The notes under the pieces are model-generated. The model was not told where the DNA came from and ran no database searches. It worked only from the letters and a program-made list of their open reading frames with translations. Position numbers and translations under genes: made by a program. Positions 34,483 to 45,299 of a DNA stretch of 64,000 nucleotides are shown here, in pieces. Positions within the stretch are counted from its first letter, which is position 1. The number at the start of each line of letters is the position of its first letter. Source of the stretch: Saccharospirillum alexandrii (GTDB taxonomy: Bacteria > Pseudomonadota > Gammaproteobacteria > Pseudomonadales > Natronospirillaceae); contig NZ_RCIP01000001.1 in the NCBI RefSeq assembly GCF_004000275.1, positions 1,170,749-1,234,748 of the forward strand. Reading direction: 5' to 3'.

Positions 34483-36021
34483 CTACACATACTTCAGTCC
34501 TTCCTCCAGGGCCTGCTCTGGTGTCATCTCCCGGGGTGGCATGTGCAACCGCTGGCGCACTTCATCGCCCTGGCATGATTCCAGGTGCACGTCGAAGCCC
34601 CACAGCCGGTGTACGTGCTTGAGCACTTTGTCGGCGTCTTTGTCGAGCGGTACGTTATTGTGCCGGGTATGGCGCAGCGTCAGTGAACGGTCACCGCGCA
34701 AATTGACGTCCACGACCTGGATGTTGGGCTCGCGCATGCTCAGGTTGTACTGCTCTGCCAACATCGCTCGCAGTTTGCGATACCCTTGTTCGTCGTGGAT
34801 CGCGCTGATCTCGTACTCGCTCTCGTCCTCATCGTCATAGACCGCAAACAGATGCATATCGCGCATGACCTTGGGTGACAGGAACTGCTGAATGAAGCTC
34901 TCGTCCTTGAAGTTCTCCATGGCGAAATGCAGTGTATCGAGCCAGTCCTTGCCCGCCAGATCCGGAAACCATTCCCGGTCTTCATCGGTCGGGTGTTCAC
35001 ACATGCGCTTGAGATCCCGGTAAATGTTGAAGCCCAGGGTGTAAGGATTCAGCCCGGAATAGTATTTTGAATCATAGGGGGGCTGGTAGACCACGGCGGA
35101 ATGACTGGCCAGAAACTCCATCATGAAGCCTTCGGTGATGTACCCCCGGTTGTACATCTCGTTCATTAGGGTGTAATGCCAAAAGCTGGCCCAGCCCTCG
35201 TTCATCACCTGTGTCTGGCGCTGGGGGTAAAAATACTGGGCCAGTTTGCGCACAATGCGCACCAGCTCACGTTGCCAGGGTTCCAACAAGGGGGCGTTTT
35301 TTTCAATGAAATACAGGATGTTTTCCTGAGGCTCCGGCGGGAAGGTGCGCCGTTCCTGCTGGGTTTCCTTGCCCTCCGATACCGGTATGGTGCGCCACAA
35401 CAGGTTCACCTGCTGTTGCTGGTAGGCCTCGCGCTCCTCCTGACGGGAGAGTTCTTCGGCCGCTGAAATCGGGGATGGCCGCTTGTAGCGGTCGACGCCA
35501 TAGTTCTGCAGCGCATGGCAGGAATCCAGTATCCGCTCGACCTCACGCACGCCGTACCGCTCTTCGCATTGGGTCACGTACTGTTTGGCGAAGACCAGGT
35601 AATCGATAATCGCGGTCGCATCCGTCCAGGTTTTGAACAGATAGTTATTTTTGAAAAACGAGTTATGACCGTAGCAGGCATGGGCAATCACCAGTGCCTG
35701 CATGGGCATGGTGTTCTCTTCCATCAGATAGGCGATGCACGGGCTGGAGTTGATCACAATCTCGTAGGCCAGGCCCATAAAGCCGCGCTGATAATTCTGT
35801 TGGGTCTGAAGGAATTGCTTGCCATAAGACCAGTGGTGATAGCCCAGTGGCATGCCAATGGATGAATAGGCATCCATCATCTGCTCCGAGCTGATGATCT
35901 CGATCTGGTTGGGGTAGGTATCGAGCCGGTATTCCTGGGCTATCTGGCCGATCACCTCATCGTATTCCTGAATCAGCGGGAAGGTCCATTCACTGCCGGT
36001 CGAGATAGGCTTCTGTGTCAT
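34483..36021 (-). CDS. SpoVR family protein (YcgB-like)
   Basis: A 512-residue cytoplasmic protein of the SpoVR/YcgB family, whose biochemical function is unknown. '[16 protein letters not shown]' and '[30 protein letters not shown]' contain conserved His and Glu residues that look like a metal site, and '[22 protein letters not shown]' is diagnostic. It is the last gene of the prkA-yeaH-spoVR operon and overlaps yeaH by four bases. The operon is linked to stress and starvation in enteric bacteria. Confidence 0.94.
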   Translation of the reverse strand: MTQKPISTGSEWTFPLIQEYDEVIGQIAQEYRLDTYPNQIEIISSEQMMDAYSSIGMPLGYHHWSYGKQFLQTQQNYQRGFMGLAYEIVINSSPCIAYLMEENTMPMQALVIAHACYGHNSFFKNNYLFKTWTDATAIIDYLVFAKQYVTQCEERYGVREVERILDSCHALQNYGVDRYKRPSPISAAEELSRQEEREAYQQQQVNLLWRTIPVSEGKETQQERRTFPPEPQENILYFIEKNAPLLEPWQRELVRIVRKLAQYFYPQRQTQVMNEGWASFWHYTLMNEMYNRGYITEGFMMEFLASHSAVVYQPPYDSKYYSGLNPYTLGFNIYRDLKRMCEHPTDEDREWFPDLAGKDWLDTLHFAMENFKDESFIQQFLSPKVMRDMHLFAVYDDEDESEYEISAIHDEQGYRKLRAMLAEQYNLSMREPNIQVVDVNLRGDRSLTLRHTRHNNVPLDKDADKVLKHVHRLWGFDVHLESCQGDEVRQRLHMPPREMTPEQALEEGLKYV

Positions 36022-37304
36022 GTGGTTTTCCTCTGAAACAACTGGCGGAAGACCGGATAAATATCGGACGGATCAATAATCTGCTCCATCGCGAACTGTT
36101 CCGGAAACGCAGCCTGAACATCTTCATAGGCATGCCAGAGCGCCTGGTGGTCTCGCGGTGTAATCTCGATGTAGGAGTAGTACTGCACCAGTGGCATGAT
36201 CGCCTTGGCCAACAGCTCACGGCACTGGGGCGAGTCGTCATTCCAGTTGTCGCCATCGGATGCCTGGGCCGCGTAAATGTTCCAGGCATTGGACGGGTAG
36301 CGGTCGTTTATCACCTCACCCATCATCTTCAATGCACTGGAGACAATGGTGCCGCCGGTTTCACGGGAGTAGAAAAACTCTTCTTCGTCCACTTCTTTGG
36401 CACTGGTGTGATGCCTGATAAAGACAACGTCAATTTTCTCGTAGTTGCGCCGCAGAAACAGGTACAGCAACAAGAAGAAGCGCTTGGCCATGTCTTTGGT
36501 GTTCTGTGTCATGGAGCCGGAGACGTCCATCAGGCAGAACATGACGGCGGCATTACTGGGCACCGGCACCCGTTCGTTGCGGTTAAAGCGCAGGTCAAAA
36601 TCATCGATAAATGGCATTCGGCGGATCTTCTGATCCAGTCGTTCAATTTCCTCCTGCCAGGCCAGCAAAGAGTGGCCATCGCGCAAAACCTCCTCTTTCT
36701 CCATCTCTTGCTCAACCAGTGCTTTGAGCTCTTTCAGCCGACGCCGGGATTTACCGCTGAGGGCAATACGCCGGGCATGGGCGTTGCGCAATGAGCGAAC
36801 GATATTGATGCGGTTGGGCACGCCCTGGCTGGTAAAACCGGCATGCCGATAGACGTGGTCGCTCATTTCCTTGAGTTCTTTGCGCACCAGATTGGGCAAT
36901 TCCAGGTCTTCAAACAGGAACTCGAGAAATTCATCCTGGGTGATGTTGAAGGTAAAGTCGTCCAGCCCTTCCCCGCTGTTGCCAGCCTCTCCACTACCCT
37001 GCCCCTGGCCACCGCCGCCGCCCTGTGGCTTGCGAATGCGGTCACCGGAACGGAATTCCTTGTTGCCCGGGTTGATGATGTTGCGCTTGCCACCCCGGCC
37101 ATGGCCGAAGACTGGCTCGGAAATGTCTTCCGAGGGAATGGAAATGGATTCGCCGTGCTCCATATCGGTGATTGAGCGCTTGTTCACCGCTTCGTTCACC
37201 GCCTTTTTGATGTGCTTGCGATACCGTTCCAGGAACCGCCGACGATTAACCGCACTCTTGTTCTTTCCATTTAACCGACGGTCAATCACGTAGGAATTCA
37301 TCAT
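36018..37304 (-). CDS. yeaH: YeaH/YhbH family protein (DUF444, VWA-like)
   Basis: A 428-residue DUF444 protein. Its C-terminal half has a von Willebrand A-like metal site '[16 protein letters not shown]' (a MIDAS DxSxS). The N-terminus '[31 protein letters not shown]' and a Gly/Gln-rich stretch near residue 95 are typical. It lies between the PrkA kinase and SpoVR genes, the same order as E. coli yeaG-yeaH plus ycgB. A second ATG one codon later is an equal start choice. It probably works with the PrkA kinase in a stress response. Confidence 0.94.
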   Translation of the reverse strand: MMNSYVIDRRLNGKNKSAVNRRRFLERYRKHIKKAVNEAVNKRSITDMEHGESISIPSEDISEPVFGHGRGGKRNIINPGNKEFRSGDRIRKPQGGGGGQGQGSGEAGNSGEGLDDFTFNITQDEFLEFLFEDLELPNLVRKELKEMSDHVYRHAGFTSQGVPNRINIVRSLRNAHARRIALSGKSRRRLKELKALVEQEMEKEEVLRDGHSLLAWQEEIERLDQKIRRMPFIDDFDLRFNRNERVPVPSNAAVMFCLMDVSGSMTQNTKDMAKRFFLLLYLFLRRNYEKIDVVFIRHHTSAKEVDEEEFFYSRETGGTIVSSALKMMGEVINDRYPSNAWNIYAAQASDGDNWNDDSPQCRELLAKAIMPLVQYYSYIEITPRDHQALWHAYEDVQAAFPEQFAMEQIIDPSDIYPVFRQLFQRKTT

Positions 37305-37389
37305 ACTGTGACCTCTGTGTGTCGGGCTGACCGGGTTGGCCGGCTGGCGGGCAAGGGTGTTGCCTGCTGGCCAGCCGTTTCGAAAACGA

Positions 37390-39312
37390 TCAGGACGACT
37401 TGCGCACTCTCAAATACCATTCGCTCAGCAGACGCACCTGCTTCTCGGTGTAACCACGGTTGACCATGCGCCGCACAAAATCCTGATGTTTCTTCTCGTC
37501 ATCGGTCGATGACTTGGCCGAATAGGAAATCACCGGCAGCAGATCTTCGGTGTTCGAGAACATCTTCTTCTCGATGACTGCGCGCAGTTTCTCGTAGCTC
37601 TGCCAGCTCGGGTTACGACCCTCGTTGTTGGCCCGGGCGCGCAACACGAAATTGACGATTTCGTTGCGGAAGTCTTTTGGGTTGGAGATGCCCGCGGGTT
37701 TCTCAATCTTTTCCAGTTCTTCGTTCAGTGCCGCGCGGTCCAGAATCTCGCCGGTTTCGGGATCGCGGAACTCCTGATCCTGTATCCAGAAATCAGCATA
37801 AGTAACGTAGCGATCAAATATATTCTGTCCGTACTCGGAGTAGCTTTCGAGGTAAGCGGTCTGAATCTCCTTGCCGATGAAATCCACATAACGTGGCGCC
37901 AGGTATTCTTTCAGGTGCGCCAGATAACGATCGTGCACTTCCTGGGGGAATTGCTGCTGTTCGATCTGTTCTTCCAGCACGTAAAGCAGATGCACCGGGT
38001 TGGCAGCCACCTCGGTGGCGTCGAAGTTGAACACCTTCGACAGTATCTTGAACGCGAACCGGGTCGAGAGGCCGTCCATACCTTCGTCGACACCGGCGGA
38101 ATCCTTGTACTCCTGAATGGTTTTGGCCTTGGGGTCGGTGTCTTTCAGGTTTTCGCCATCGTAGACGCGCATTTTCGAATAAACGTTGGAGTTTTCGGGT
38201 TCCTTTAGACGAGACAGAACCGAGAATTGGGCCAGCATTTTCAGGGTATCCGGTGCACAGGGTGACGCCGACAGTGAACTGTTTTCGATCAGCTTGCGAT
38301 AGATATTGATTTCTTCGGTGACCCGGGTGCAATACGGCACCTTGACGATGAACACACGGTCCAGAAACGCTTCGTTGTTTTTGTTGTTACGAAACGCCTT
38401 CCACTCCGATTCGTTACTGTGCGCCAGCACCGTACCCGAGAAGGGTATGGCACTCATGCCTTCAGTGGCGTTGTAGTTGCCTTCCTGTGTGGCGGTGAGC
38501 AACGGGTGCAGCACCTTGATCGGCGCCTTAAACATCTCGACAAATTCCATCAGGCCCTGGTTCGCTTTGCACAGGGCGCCCGAGAAGCTGTAGGCGTCCG
38601 GGTCGTTCTGGGGGAAATCCTCAAGCATGCGGATATCGACTTTACCGACCAGTGCTGAAATATCCTGGTTGTTTTCGTCACCCGGTTCTGTCTTGGCAAC
38701 CGCGACCTGGTCGGTGATGGATGGGAACAGCTTCACCACCCGAAACTGACTGATGTCGCCGCCATACTCATGCAGGCGTTTAACCGCCCAGGGTGACATG
38801 ATGGACCGAAGATACCGGGTCGGGATGCCGTACCGCTCTTCGAGAATGGCACCGTCTTCATCCGGGTCAAACAGGCTGAGCGGGCTCTCGTACACCGGCG
38901 AGCCTTTAATGGCATAGAACGGGACTGTCTCGATCAATTGCTTCAATCGCTCGGCCAGCGACGATTTACCCCCACCCACCGGGCCCAGCAAATAAAGAAT
39001 CTGTTTCTTCTCTTCCAGCCCCTGAGCGGCGTGGCGGAAGTAGGAAACGATCTGCTCGATCGGCTCTTCCATGCCATAGAATTCTTCAAAGGCCGGGTAA
39101 CGCCGGATGATTTTGTTGGAGAAAATGCGGCTGAGCCTCGAGTCTTTGGCGGTATCGATGACCTGAGGCTCGCCAATGGCGGCGAGCATGCGCTCGGGTG
39201 CCGATGAGTAGGCCATCGGGTCCTCTTTGCAAAGGCTGAGGTACTCCTCGAGGGAATACTCCTCCAGCAACCTGGCTTCGTAACGTGACTGAAAGTGCTT
39301 GAAAATATCCAT
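37390..39312 (-). CDS. yeaG: PrkA family serine protein kinase (YeaG-like)
   Basis: A 640-residue protein with an N-terminal AAA-type ATPase (Walker A '[14 protein letters not shown]', residues 110-123) and a C-terminal PrkA kinase-like domain ('[26 protein letters not shown]'). The family is involved in nitrogen-starvation and stress adaptation in E. coli and sporulation in Bacillus. AGGGGG precedes the ATG. It is the first gene of the operon. A sigma-54 promoter candidate lies about 90-105 bases upstream, agreeing with NtrC/sigma-54 control reported for E. coli yeaGH. Confidence 0.95.
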   Translation of the reverse strand: MDIFKHFQSRYEARLLEEYSLEEYLSLCKEDPMAYSSAPERMLAAIGEPQVIDTAKDSRLSRIFSNKIIRRYPAFEEFYGMEEPIEQIVSYFRHAAQGLEEKKQILYLLGPVGGGKSSLAERLKQLIETVPFYAIKGSPVYESPLSLFDPDEDGAILEERYGIPTRYLRSIMSPWAVKRLHEYGGDISQFRVVKLFPSITDQVAVAKTEPGDENNQDISALVGKVDIRMLEDFPQNDPDAYSFSGALCKANQGLMEFVEMFKAPIKVLHPLLTATQEGNYNATEGMSAIPFSGTVLAHSNESEWKAFRNNKNNEAFLDRVFIVKVPYCTRVTEEINIYRKLIENSSLSASPCAPDTLKMLAQFSVLSRLKEPENSNVYSKMRVYDGENLKDTDPKAKTIQEYKDSAGVDEGMDGLSTRFAFKILSKVFNFDATEVAANPVHLLYVLEEQIEQQQFPQEVHDRYLAHLKEYLAPRYVDFIGKEIQTAYLESYSEYGQNIFDRYVTYADFWIQDQEFRDPETGEILDRAALNEELEKIEKPAGISNPKDFRNEIVNFVLRARANNEGRNPSWQSYEKLRAVIEKKMFSNTEDLLPVISYSAKSSTDDEKKHQDFVRRMVNRGYTEKQVRLLSEWYLRVRKSS

Positions 39313-39402
39313 GAACGACCCCCTAAAACGCTAACAATTAGGCTCTTTCCATGAGCGATGTCTATCATGCTTCAGTGTTTATCAATCCAACGGTTTCCTG
39401 GC

Positions 39403-39418
39403 TGCAAAGTACGCGCCA
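39403..39418 (-). promoter_or_regulatory. Sigma-54 promoter of the prkA-yeaH-spoVR operon
   Basis: The minus strand reads TGGCGC-GTACT-TTGCA, matching TGGCACG-N4-TTGCW at all defined positions but one, with both invariant GG and GC pairs and exact spacing. Start of transcription would be near 39391, leaving a leader of about 80 bases. The rest of the 343-base gap (39313-39655) shows nothing else I can name. Confidence 0.75.
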
Positions 39419-39655
39419 GTGTAAAAAACCAGACAGGTTAAGATGAGGTGCCGGCCGCCCGGCGTACTCCGTTTTTTGCAATGAACAAGCGAAGAAAGAT
39501 GAACTCTGGCTGAATGCATTTCGGGCCGGAAGTTCCTGTCTTCTTACATTCTTAAGGTTAGTCCAGACGCCGTGCAATGGCAGGCAAATAACGGTATTTT
39601 TTGAGAATTTACAGTTGGATAGCAAAGCAGGGGGCGTGTTTTTGACCCTTGAAAG

Positions 39656-40390
39656 TCAGTCGGAAACCGTCGCCTGAAGCTGCCAGTCGACGGGTGTTTG
39701 ACCGGTGCCACGTAAATAGGCATTTGCCTTCGAAAAGTGCCCGGATCCAAACCAGCCCCGATGTGCTGACAAAGGCGATGGATGTGGAGCCGTCAACACA
39801 CAGTGACGCTGACGGTCAATCATTTGACCTTTCTTCTGAGCGTAGCTGCCCCACAACATAAACACTACGTCGTCCCGGTGCCGGTTAATGTGGTCGATCA
39901 CGGCATCGGTGACGGCTTCCCAGCCTTTGCCCTGGTGCGCATTGGCCTGGCCCTGCTCAACCGTCAGTACCGCATTCAGCAGCAATACACCCTGCTGAGT
40001 CCAGGGCGTCAGATCACCGCTGTCAGGCGGGCTGAACGGCACATCACTGGCCAGCTCCTTGAAGATATTGCGTAAGCTGGGTGGAAACCGAACCCCGGTA
40101 GGGACTGAAAAGCTCAGCCCCTGTGCCTGACCTGGGCCGTGATAAGGGTCTTGCCCCAAAATGACGACCTTGACCTGCTCGACCGGTGTGGCATTAAGCG
40201 CTCTGAACACAGACTCGGCGGGCGGATACAGCTGCGCGCCCCCGGCCGCGCGCTGGTTAAGCCATTGCACCAGAGTGCGCTGTTGCGGCTCGGCGAGAAT
40301 GGGGCCAAGCGCTGCCCTCCAGCCCGGGTCAGTCAGGGCGAGGTCAGGGTCCAGTGTCCAGCCCGGTGTGGTTGGATCCGGTTGCACCAT
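39656..40390 (-). CDS. ung: Uracil-DNA glycosylase
   Basis: A family 1 uracil-DNA glycosylase of about 244 residues that removes uracil from DNA in base-excision repair. The water-activating motif 'GQDPYHGP' is at about residue 79 and the DNA-intercalation motif 'HPSPLSAHRG' at about 202. The ATG at 40390 starts five bases after the acuI-like stop; the frame is open to a TTG at 40408, which is less likely. It is co-oriented with and probably co-transcribed from the oxidoreductase gene. Confidence 0.95.
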   Translation of the reverse strand: MVQPDPTTPGWTLDPDLALTDPGWRAALGPILAEPQQRTLVQWLNQRAAGGAQLYPPAESVFRALNATPVEQVKVVILGQDPYHGPGQAQGLSFSVPTGVRFPPSLRNIFKELASDVPFSPPDSGDLTPWTQQGVLLLNAVLTVEQGQANAHQGKGWEAVTDAVIDHINRHRDDVVFMLWGSYAQKKGQMIDRQRHCVLTAPHPSPLSAHRGWFGSGHFSKANAYLRGTGQTPVDWQLQATVSD

Positions 40391-40394
40391 CGGA

Positions 40395-41390
40395 TCAGTC
40401 CTGTGCAATGCGGATCAGCGCGCGACGCTGAATTTTGCCGGACAGCATGGCGTCGATACGGGGCCCCAGTTCATCGAGCGACAGGGTGTCACACATCGAA
40501 CTTAGCAGAGGCAGCTTCCACAGCCCGGCATACTTGGCCAGCACCCGGGTGCGGGCATCGAGTGGCGCATCGGCACTCGCGACACCCAGCAAGTTCACGC
40601 CTCGCAGAATAAACGGGAATATATCGGCGGGAAGCGCCGTGCCACCCACTATGCCACAGGCCGCTACTGACCCGCCAAAACGCAAGCTCTTGAGAATATT
40701 GACCAGGGTATGTTCCCCGATGGTATCGATGGCACCGGCGAACTGAGCCGGTCGCAAGGCCTTCCGGTCCGGTTCACTCAGCGCTTCCCGGGGCAGTATG
40801 TCTGTGGCACCCAGTTGTCGCAGCCAGTCATGGGCCTCAGTCTTGCCAGTGACAGCGGTCACCTTGTAGCCCAAAGTCGAGAGCAAATGCACTGCCAGAC
40901 TGCCGACGCCTCCCGTTGCGCCAGTAACCAGTATAGGGCCATCGTCGGCACGGACACCGGTTTCAATCAGTTTTTCCAGGCAATAGGCCGCCGTTACCCC
41001 GGCGGTACCGAGCCGCATGCTGTCGGCCATGCTCAGACCCGTTGGCAGGGTCACCACCCAGTCGGCCGGAACACAGACGTAGTCGGCAAAGCCACCCTGG
41101 GTGTTCATGCCCAGATCAAAACCGATCACGGCGACTTCGGTCCCCGGCTGAAACTGACCGGACCGGTCACGTTCAACGACGCCCGCGGCATCGATGCCGG
41201 GCGTGTGGGGGTAGTAGCGGCTCACGCCTTTGTGGCCGTTTGCGGACAGCGCATCCTTGTAGTTCAGCGACGACCAGTGCACCCGTATCAGTACATCGTG
41301 ATCGGGCAGTTCGCTCATTGCCCGATCTTCAATAGCGCGAGTCACCCCGTCATCGGTGAGGTGTATTCGTAATGCTCGATAAGTGGTCAT
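40395..41390 (-). CDS. acuI: Acrylyl-CoA reductase/quinone oxidoreductase family protein (AcuI/YhdH-like)
   Basis: A 331-residue zinc-free medium-chain reductase of the YhdH/AcuI branch, using NADPH ('VTGATGGVGSLAVHLLSTLGYKV'). 'SSLNYKDALSANGHKGVSRYYPHTPGID' near residue 40 and 'RLGTAGVTAAYCLEKL' are branch-specific. AcuI reduces acryloyl-CoA to propionyl-CoA and confers acrylate tolerance, relevant in marine bacteria exposed to DMSP breakdown. No DMSP genes are near, so the substrate is uncertain. It lies ahead of ung. Confidence 0.85.
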   Translation of the reverse strand: MTTYRALRIHLTDDGVTRAIEDRAMSELPDHDVLIRVHWSSLNYKDALSANGHKGVSRYYPHTPGIDAAGVVERDRSGQFQPGTEVAVIGFDLGMNTQGGFADYVCVPADWVVTLPTGLSMADSMRLGTAGVTAAYCLEKLIETGVRADDGPILVTGATGGVGSLAVHLLSTLGYKVTAVTGKTEAHDWLRQLGATDILPREALSEPDRKALRPAQFAGAIDTIGEHTLVNILKSLRFGGSVAACGIVGGTALPADIFPFILRGVNLLGVASADAPLDARTRVLAKYAGLWKLPLLSSMCDTLSLDELGPRIDAMLSGKIQRRALIRIAQD

Positions 41391-41484
41391 GGTTGCCCCC
41401 TGCCTGTCTGCTGCGGATACCGGAACCGAAACGCTCCGGCAAGAATCAGTCTAACCACATACGGGATGAACGGGTTATACCGCT

Positions 41485-42057
41485 TTAGTCGCCCTCAAAC
41501 TCACACAGAGCACGAACCGTATAGCCGGCATGCCTCAGCGTCTGGCTGCCACCGAGGTCGGGCAGATCGACAATGGCCGTGCATTCAACCACCTCAGCCC
41601 CCAGCCGCTGGACCAGTGAACAGGCCGCGACCAGAGTGCCACCGGTGGCAATGAGGTCATCGATCACCAGTACACGCTGACCTGGTTTAAGTGCATCCGC
41701 ATGAATCTGAAGTACCGCCTGACCGTATTCCAGCTCATAGGCCTCTTCCAGCGTGTCAAACGGCAGTTTGCCTTGCTTGCGTACCGGTACAAAGGCGGTA
41801 TTAAGCTGATAGGCCAGTGGCGCACCCAAAATGAAACCACGGGCATCTATACCGACCACGGCATCGATTTCATACTCGAAATACCGGTGTACGAAGGCAT
41901 CGATCAGCTGACGAAACACCCGCGCGTCAGACAACAGCGTAGTGATGTCACGAAACTGCACCCCGGGCTTGGGCCAGTCCGGCACGGTGCGGATGTGAGC
42001 TTTGGGGTCAAACAACCCGGCCTGGTTTTCGCTGTTCTGTACTGAATTATTTGGCAC
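41485..42057 (-). CDS. apt: Adenine phosphoribosyltransferase
   Basis: A 190-residue purine-salvage enzyme that makes AMP from adenine and PRPP. The PRPP loop '[13 protein letters not shown]' and the '[19 protein letters not shown]' and 'RKQGKLPF' blocks are all standard. The first ~15 residues are a short non-conserved leader. Upstream, on the same strand, is a purine permease gene separated by a terminator hairpin, so the two form a functional but not necessarily co-transcribed pair. Confidence 0.96.
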   Translation of the reverse strand: MPNNSVQNSENQAGLFDPKAHIRTVPDWPKPGVQFRDITTLLSDARVFRQLIDAFVHRYFEYEIDAVVGIDARGFILGAPLAYQLNTAFVPVRKQGKLPFDTLEEAYELEYGQAVLQIHADALKPGQRVLVIDDLIATGGTLVAACSLVQRLGAEVVECTAIVDLPDLGGSQTLRHAGYTVRALCEFEGD

Positions 42058-42077
42058 TGACTATTCCACTTCACATA

Positions 42078-42112
42078 AAAAACGGGGCCATTGTAGCGGC
42101 CCCGTTTTATTT
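42078..42112 (-). terminator. Terminator between the purine permease and apt
   Basis: AACGGGGCC and GGCCCCGTT form a 9-bp perfect stem around an eight-base loop. T-rich tails follow in both directions (AAAAAA before, TTTTATTTT after on the plus strand). It is 40 bases after the permease stop, and 20 bases ahead of apt. Confidence 0.85.
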
Positions 42113-42148
42113 TCGCGATGCTTCTGACGGGCTTAGCCCGTCAGGCTG

Positions 42149-43438
42149 TTACAGAAAGACGTACTTCAGCAAGGCTGCACCGGCAATGATGTAGACGCTG
42201 ATGTTCACGTCTTTCGCCTTGCCGGCGAATACTTTGACGACAGCATAGGTGATGAAACCGGCCGCGATGCCCTCTGCAATGGAATAGGTCAGCGGCATCA
42301 TGACGGCTGTCACCACGACCGGAGCGGCTTCGGTCAGGTCTTTCCAGTCAACGCTGGAAATCGACGAAATCATCAGCACTGCGACAAACAACAGGGCCGA
42401 CGCCGTCGCGTAGGAAGGAATCATCTGGGCTAGCGGCGAGAAGAACAGAGCCAGCAGGAACAGTACCGACACAGTCAGTGCAGTCAGGCCAGAACGCCCA
42501 CCGGCCGCGATGCCCGCACCACTCTCAATGTAACTGGTGGTGGTCGAGGTGCCCAGCAATGACCCCGCCACAGAGGCCGTACTGTCAGCCATCAGGGCCT
42601 TACCCAGGCGCGGCAGCTTGCCGTCTTTGTCGAGCAACTTGCCTTCTTTGGCAACGGCCACCAGCGTACCCGAGGTATCGAACACATCCACAAACAGGAA
42701 CGCCAGAATGACAGCAATCAGGCTCAGTTCCAGGGCGCCAAGAATATCCAGCTGGAAGAAGGTGGCACCGAGGCCCGTCGGCATGGATACCAGGCCGTTG
42801 TATTCAACCAGACCGAAAAAGAAGCCGGCAACCGTGGTAGCCAGAATGCCTATGATGACGCTGCCGGTAACGCCCCGGTGGTGCAAGGCTGTGATCAGCG
42901 CAAAACCCAGAAACGCGAGAATCACCTGCGGTGAGCTCAGATCGCCCGGGCCAACCAGGGTGGCATCGTTATTGACCACTACGCCCGCACCCTGCAAGCC
43001 AATAATGGCCAGGAACAAACCAATACCAACGGCAATGCCGGTTTTCATCGACCCGGGAATGGCGTTGATGATCCACTCCCGTACTTTAAAGGCACTGAGC
43101 AGCACAAACAGGATACCGGACCAGAACACACAGCCCAGCGCCACTTCCCAGCTAACACCCATGCCCATCACAACACCAAAGGTGAAGAAGGCGTTGAGAC
43201 CCATGCCCGGGGCCAGTGCCACCGGGTAATTAGCCAGCAAACCCATGATGCCGGTGCCCAGGGCAGCGGCAATACAGGTAGCCACAAACACAGCGTCGAA
43301 CGGCATGCCTGTCGCCGACAGGATGCCCGGGTTCACGGCGATGATATACGCCATGGTCAGGAAAGTAGAAATACCCGCAAGCACTTCGGTGCGAACATCG
43401 GTTCCGAGTTCTTTCAGCTTGAAGAATTGTTCCAGCAT
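42149..43438 (-). CDS. NCS2 family purine permease (AzgA-like adenine/guanine/hypoxanthine transporter)
   Basis: A 429-residue inner-membrane permease with 12-14 helices. 'EVLAGISTFLTMAYIIAVNPGILSATGMP' at the N-terminus, 'PVALAPGMGLNAFFTF' and 'STTTSYIESGAGIAAGGRSGLTAL' are the hallmarks of the AzgA/PbuG subgroup that imports adenine, guanine or hypoxanthine with protons. The ATG at 43438 has AGGAATC upstream; the frame is open to 43459. Next to apt, adenine uptake is the natural guess. Confidence 0.92.
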   Translation of the reverse strand: MLEQFFKLKELGTDVRTEVLAGISTFLTMAYIIAVNPGILSATGMPFDAVFVATCIAAALGTGIMGLLANYPVALAPGMGLNAFFTFGVVMGMGVSWEVALGCVFWSGILFVLLSAFKVREWIINAIPGSMKTGIAVGIGLFLAIIGLQGAGVVVNNDATLVGPGDLSSPQVILAFLGFALITALHHRGVTGSVIIGILATTVAGFFFGLVEYNGLVSMPTGLGATFFQLDILGALELSLIAVILAFLFVDVFDTSGTLVAVAKEGKLLDKDGKLPRLGKALMADSTASVAGSLLGTSTTTSYIESGAGIAAGGRSGLTALTVSVLFLLALFFSPLAQMIPSYATASALLFVAVLMISSISSVDWKDLTEAAPVVVTAVMMPLTYSIAEGIAAGFITYAVVKVFAGKAKDVNISVYIIAGAALLKYVFL

Positions 43439-43770
43439 GATGATTCCTATTATAGGCAACCCAAATGGGCGTCTGTACGAACGCAGCCAACTGGTCAGTC
43501 GCCTTGTTTTTATGATTTTCCGTAACAGCGGTTATGGTGTGTAACCACTGTGGTGTTTTGTAACAGCGGCGATTTTCGCAGACTTTACACGCGCAAGCAC
43601 CTCTGGACCGTTCGGTCAGAATTTAAGTTAGCAGAAGCCGTGCCAGGAAAGGGGATTTTTGGATAACTCACGTTTCGGAGTTCGCGGTTGACTAAGTGGC
43701 ATGGGTCCGCCCCCCGGGCAGCCGCCGCTTGTCACCTCAGCGCATTCTGTGACTTGAGTTACAAACAAGG
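43439..43770. other. Intergenic region ahead of the purine permease
   Basis: About 330 bases between the permease start and the mqo terminator. I see no coding frame with a plausible ribosome site, no guanine-riboswitch core and no recognised operator. The permease promoter must lie here. Confidence 0.4.
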
Positions 43771-43807
43771 AATACACCCAGCCCACGACTCGCAGGCTGG
43801 GTGTATT
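43771..43807 (-). terminator. Terminator hairpin of mqo
   Basis: A perfect 13-bp stem AATACACCCAGCC/GGCTGGGTGTATT with an 11-base loop starts eight bases after the mqo stop on the minus strand, followed by CCTTGTTTG. The weak U-tract is offset by a long stem. Confidence 0.75.
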
Positions 43808-43814
43808 AGAGGTA

Positions 43815-45299
43815 TCAGGGATGCAGTTTCAGGGTTTCCAGAGTGCGCTGACGCACCTCAGCCAGCAAGTCAGGGTCGTTAACCAGTGACTTGCCGTAAG
43901 AAGGCACCATCGTCTTCATCTTTTGCTGCCAGTCTGCGTTGGTCATGCGCTCGGCAAAACAGGTCTCAATGATGTTGATCATGGTCTGCGCCGCCGTTGA
44001 TGCACCCGGAGACGCGCCCAGCAGTGCCGCCAGGCTGCCATCGGCGGTTGAGATCACTTCGGTGCCGAACTCCAGTTTGCCGCCCAGTTCAGGGTCTTTC
44101 TTGATGATCTGGACGCGCTGGCCGGCGATGGCCAGTTCCCAGTCTTCATCCCGCGCATTGGGGTAGAACTGACGCAAGGCATCGACCCGGGATTTGTGGG
44201 ATTGCATCACTTCGCTGATCAGGTAGCGGGTCAGGTCCATATTGCCCAGACCCGCTATCAGCATGGGCTTCAGGTTGTTGGGCCGGACCGATTTGACCAG
44301 GTCAAGGAAGGACCCCTGCTTCAGAAACTTGGTAGTGAACCCGGCAAAGGGGCCGAACAGCAGCGCCTCTTTACCATCGATAATCCGGGTATCCAGGTGT
44401 GGTACAGACATTGGCGGCGCGCCGATAGGCGCTTTGCCATACACCTTGGCGTGGTGTTGCTTAACGATCTCTGGCTTGCGGCATACCAGCCACTGACCAC
44501 TGACCGGAAAACCACCATAGCCGTGTCCTTCCGGTACACCCGATTTCTGCAGCAGGGGCAAAGCACCGCCACCGGCGCCCAGAAACACAAAGCGGGCATC
44601 CACGGCCTGTATCGAGCCGGTTTTGGTGTCTTTCAGGGTAATGGCCCAGAGACCGTTGTCTTTCTGGTTCAGGTCGACCACTTCGTGCGAGAGCTTCAAT
44701 TCGAAGCCTTCCTGTTGTTCCAGGTTGCTCACCAAATGCCGGGTCAATGCCCCAAAATCGACATCAGACCCATAGCGAACGCGGGTTCCTGCCACTTTTT
44801 GGTGCGGATCGCGATCCTGCATGATCAGCGGCATCCACTGGCGCAACACCTCCGGGTCGTCGGTGAATTCCATGTCTTTGAACAGGTGGTGGGCTTTCAG
44901 CGTTTCATAGCGTTTTTTCAGGAAGGCAACGTTGTCGTCCCCCCAAACAAAGCTTTTGTGCGGCGCAGTGTTAATAAACCGGGCCGGTTCCGGCAAGGCG
45001 CCCTGCTCCACCAGGTAAGACCAGAATTGAAGACTCACTTCAAAGGCGGAGTTGATGTTGAACGCTTTGGTGGTGTCGATGCTGCCATCGGATTTCACCG
45101 GCGTGTAATTGAGCTCGCAATAGGCGGCATGGCCCGTGCCTGCATTATTCCAGCCATCACTGCTTTCCTGTGCGACGCTGTTTTGCTTTTCCAGCATCAG
45201 GATCTCGAAACTGGGATCCAGCTGTTTCAACATCATTCCCAGGGTAGCGCTCATGGCGCCAGCACCAACTAACACAACGTCTGTAGTGATTGCAGTCAT
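43815..45299 (-). CDS. mqo: Malate:quinone oxidoreductase
   Basis: A 494-residue FAD-dependent peripheral membrane enzyme that oxidises malate to oxaloacetate and passes electrons to quinone. The dinucleotide fold 'VVLVGAGAMSATLGMMLKQLDP' is at the N-terminus. 'NNAGTGHAAYCELNYTP' and 'GFPVSGQWLVCRKPEIV' are family-specific, as is the C-terminal 'LGASPGASTAAQTMINIIETCF'. Length is normal. It stands alone with its own terminator. With the fumarase at the window start it covers the fumarate-malate-oxaloacetate limb of the TCA cycle. Confidence 0.96.
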   Translation of the reverse strand: MTAITTDVVLVGAGAMSATLGMMLKQLDPSFEILMLEKQNSVAQESSDGWNNAGTGHAAYCELNYTPVKSDGSIDTTKAFNINSAFEVSLQFWSYLVEQGALPEPARFINTAPHKSFVWGDDNVAFLKKRYETLKAHHLFKDMEFTDDPEVLRQWMPLIMQDRDPHQKVAGTRVRYGSDVDFGALTRHLVSNLEQQEGFELKLSHEVVDLNQKDNGLWAITLKDTKTGSIQAVDARFVFLGAGGGALPLLQKSGVPEGHGYGGFPVSGQWLVCRKPEIVKQHHAKVYGKAPIGAPPMSVPHLDTRIIDGKEALLFGPFAGFTTKFLKQGSFLDLVKSVRPNNLKPMLIAGLGNMDLTRYLISEVMQSHKSRVDALRQFYPNARDEDWELAIAGQRVQIIKKDPELGGKLEFGTEVISTADGSLAALLGASPGASTAAQTMINIIETCFAERMTNADWQQKMKTMVPSYGKSLVNDPDLLAEVRQRTLETLKLHP

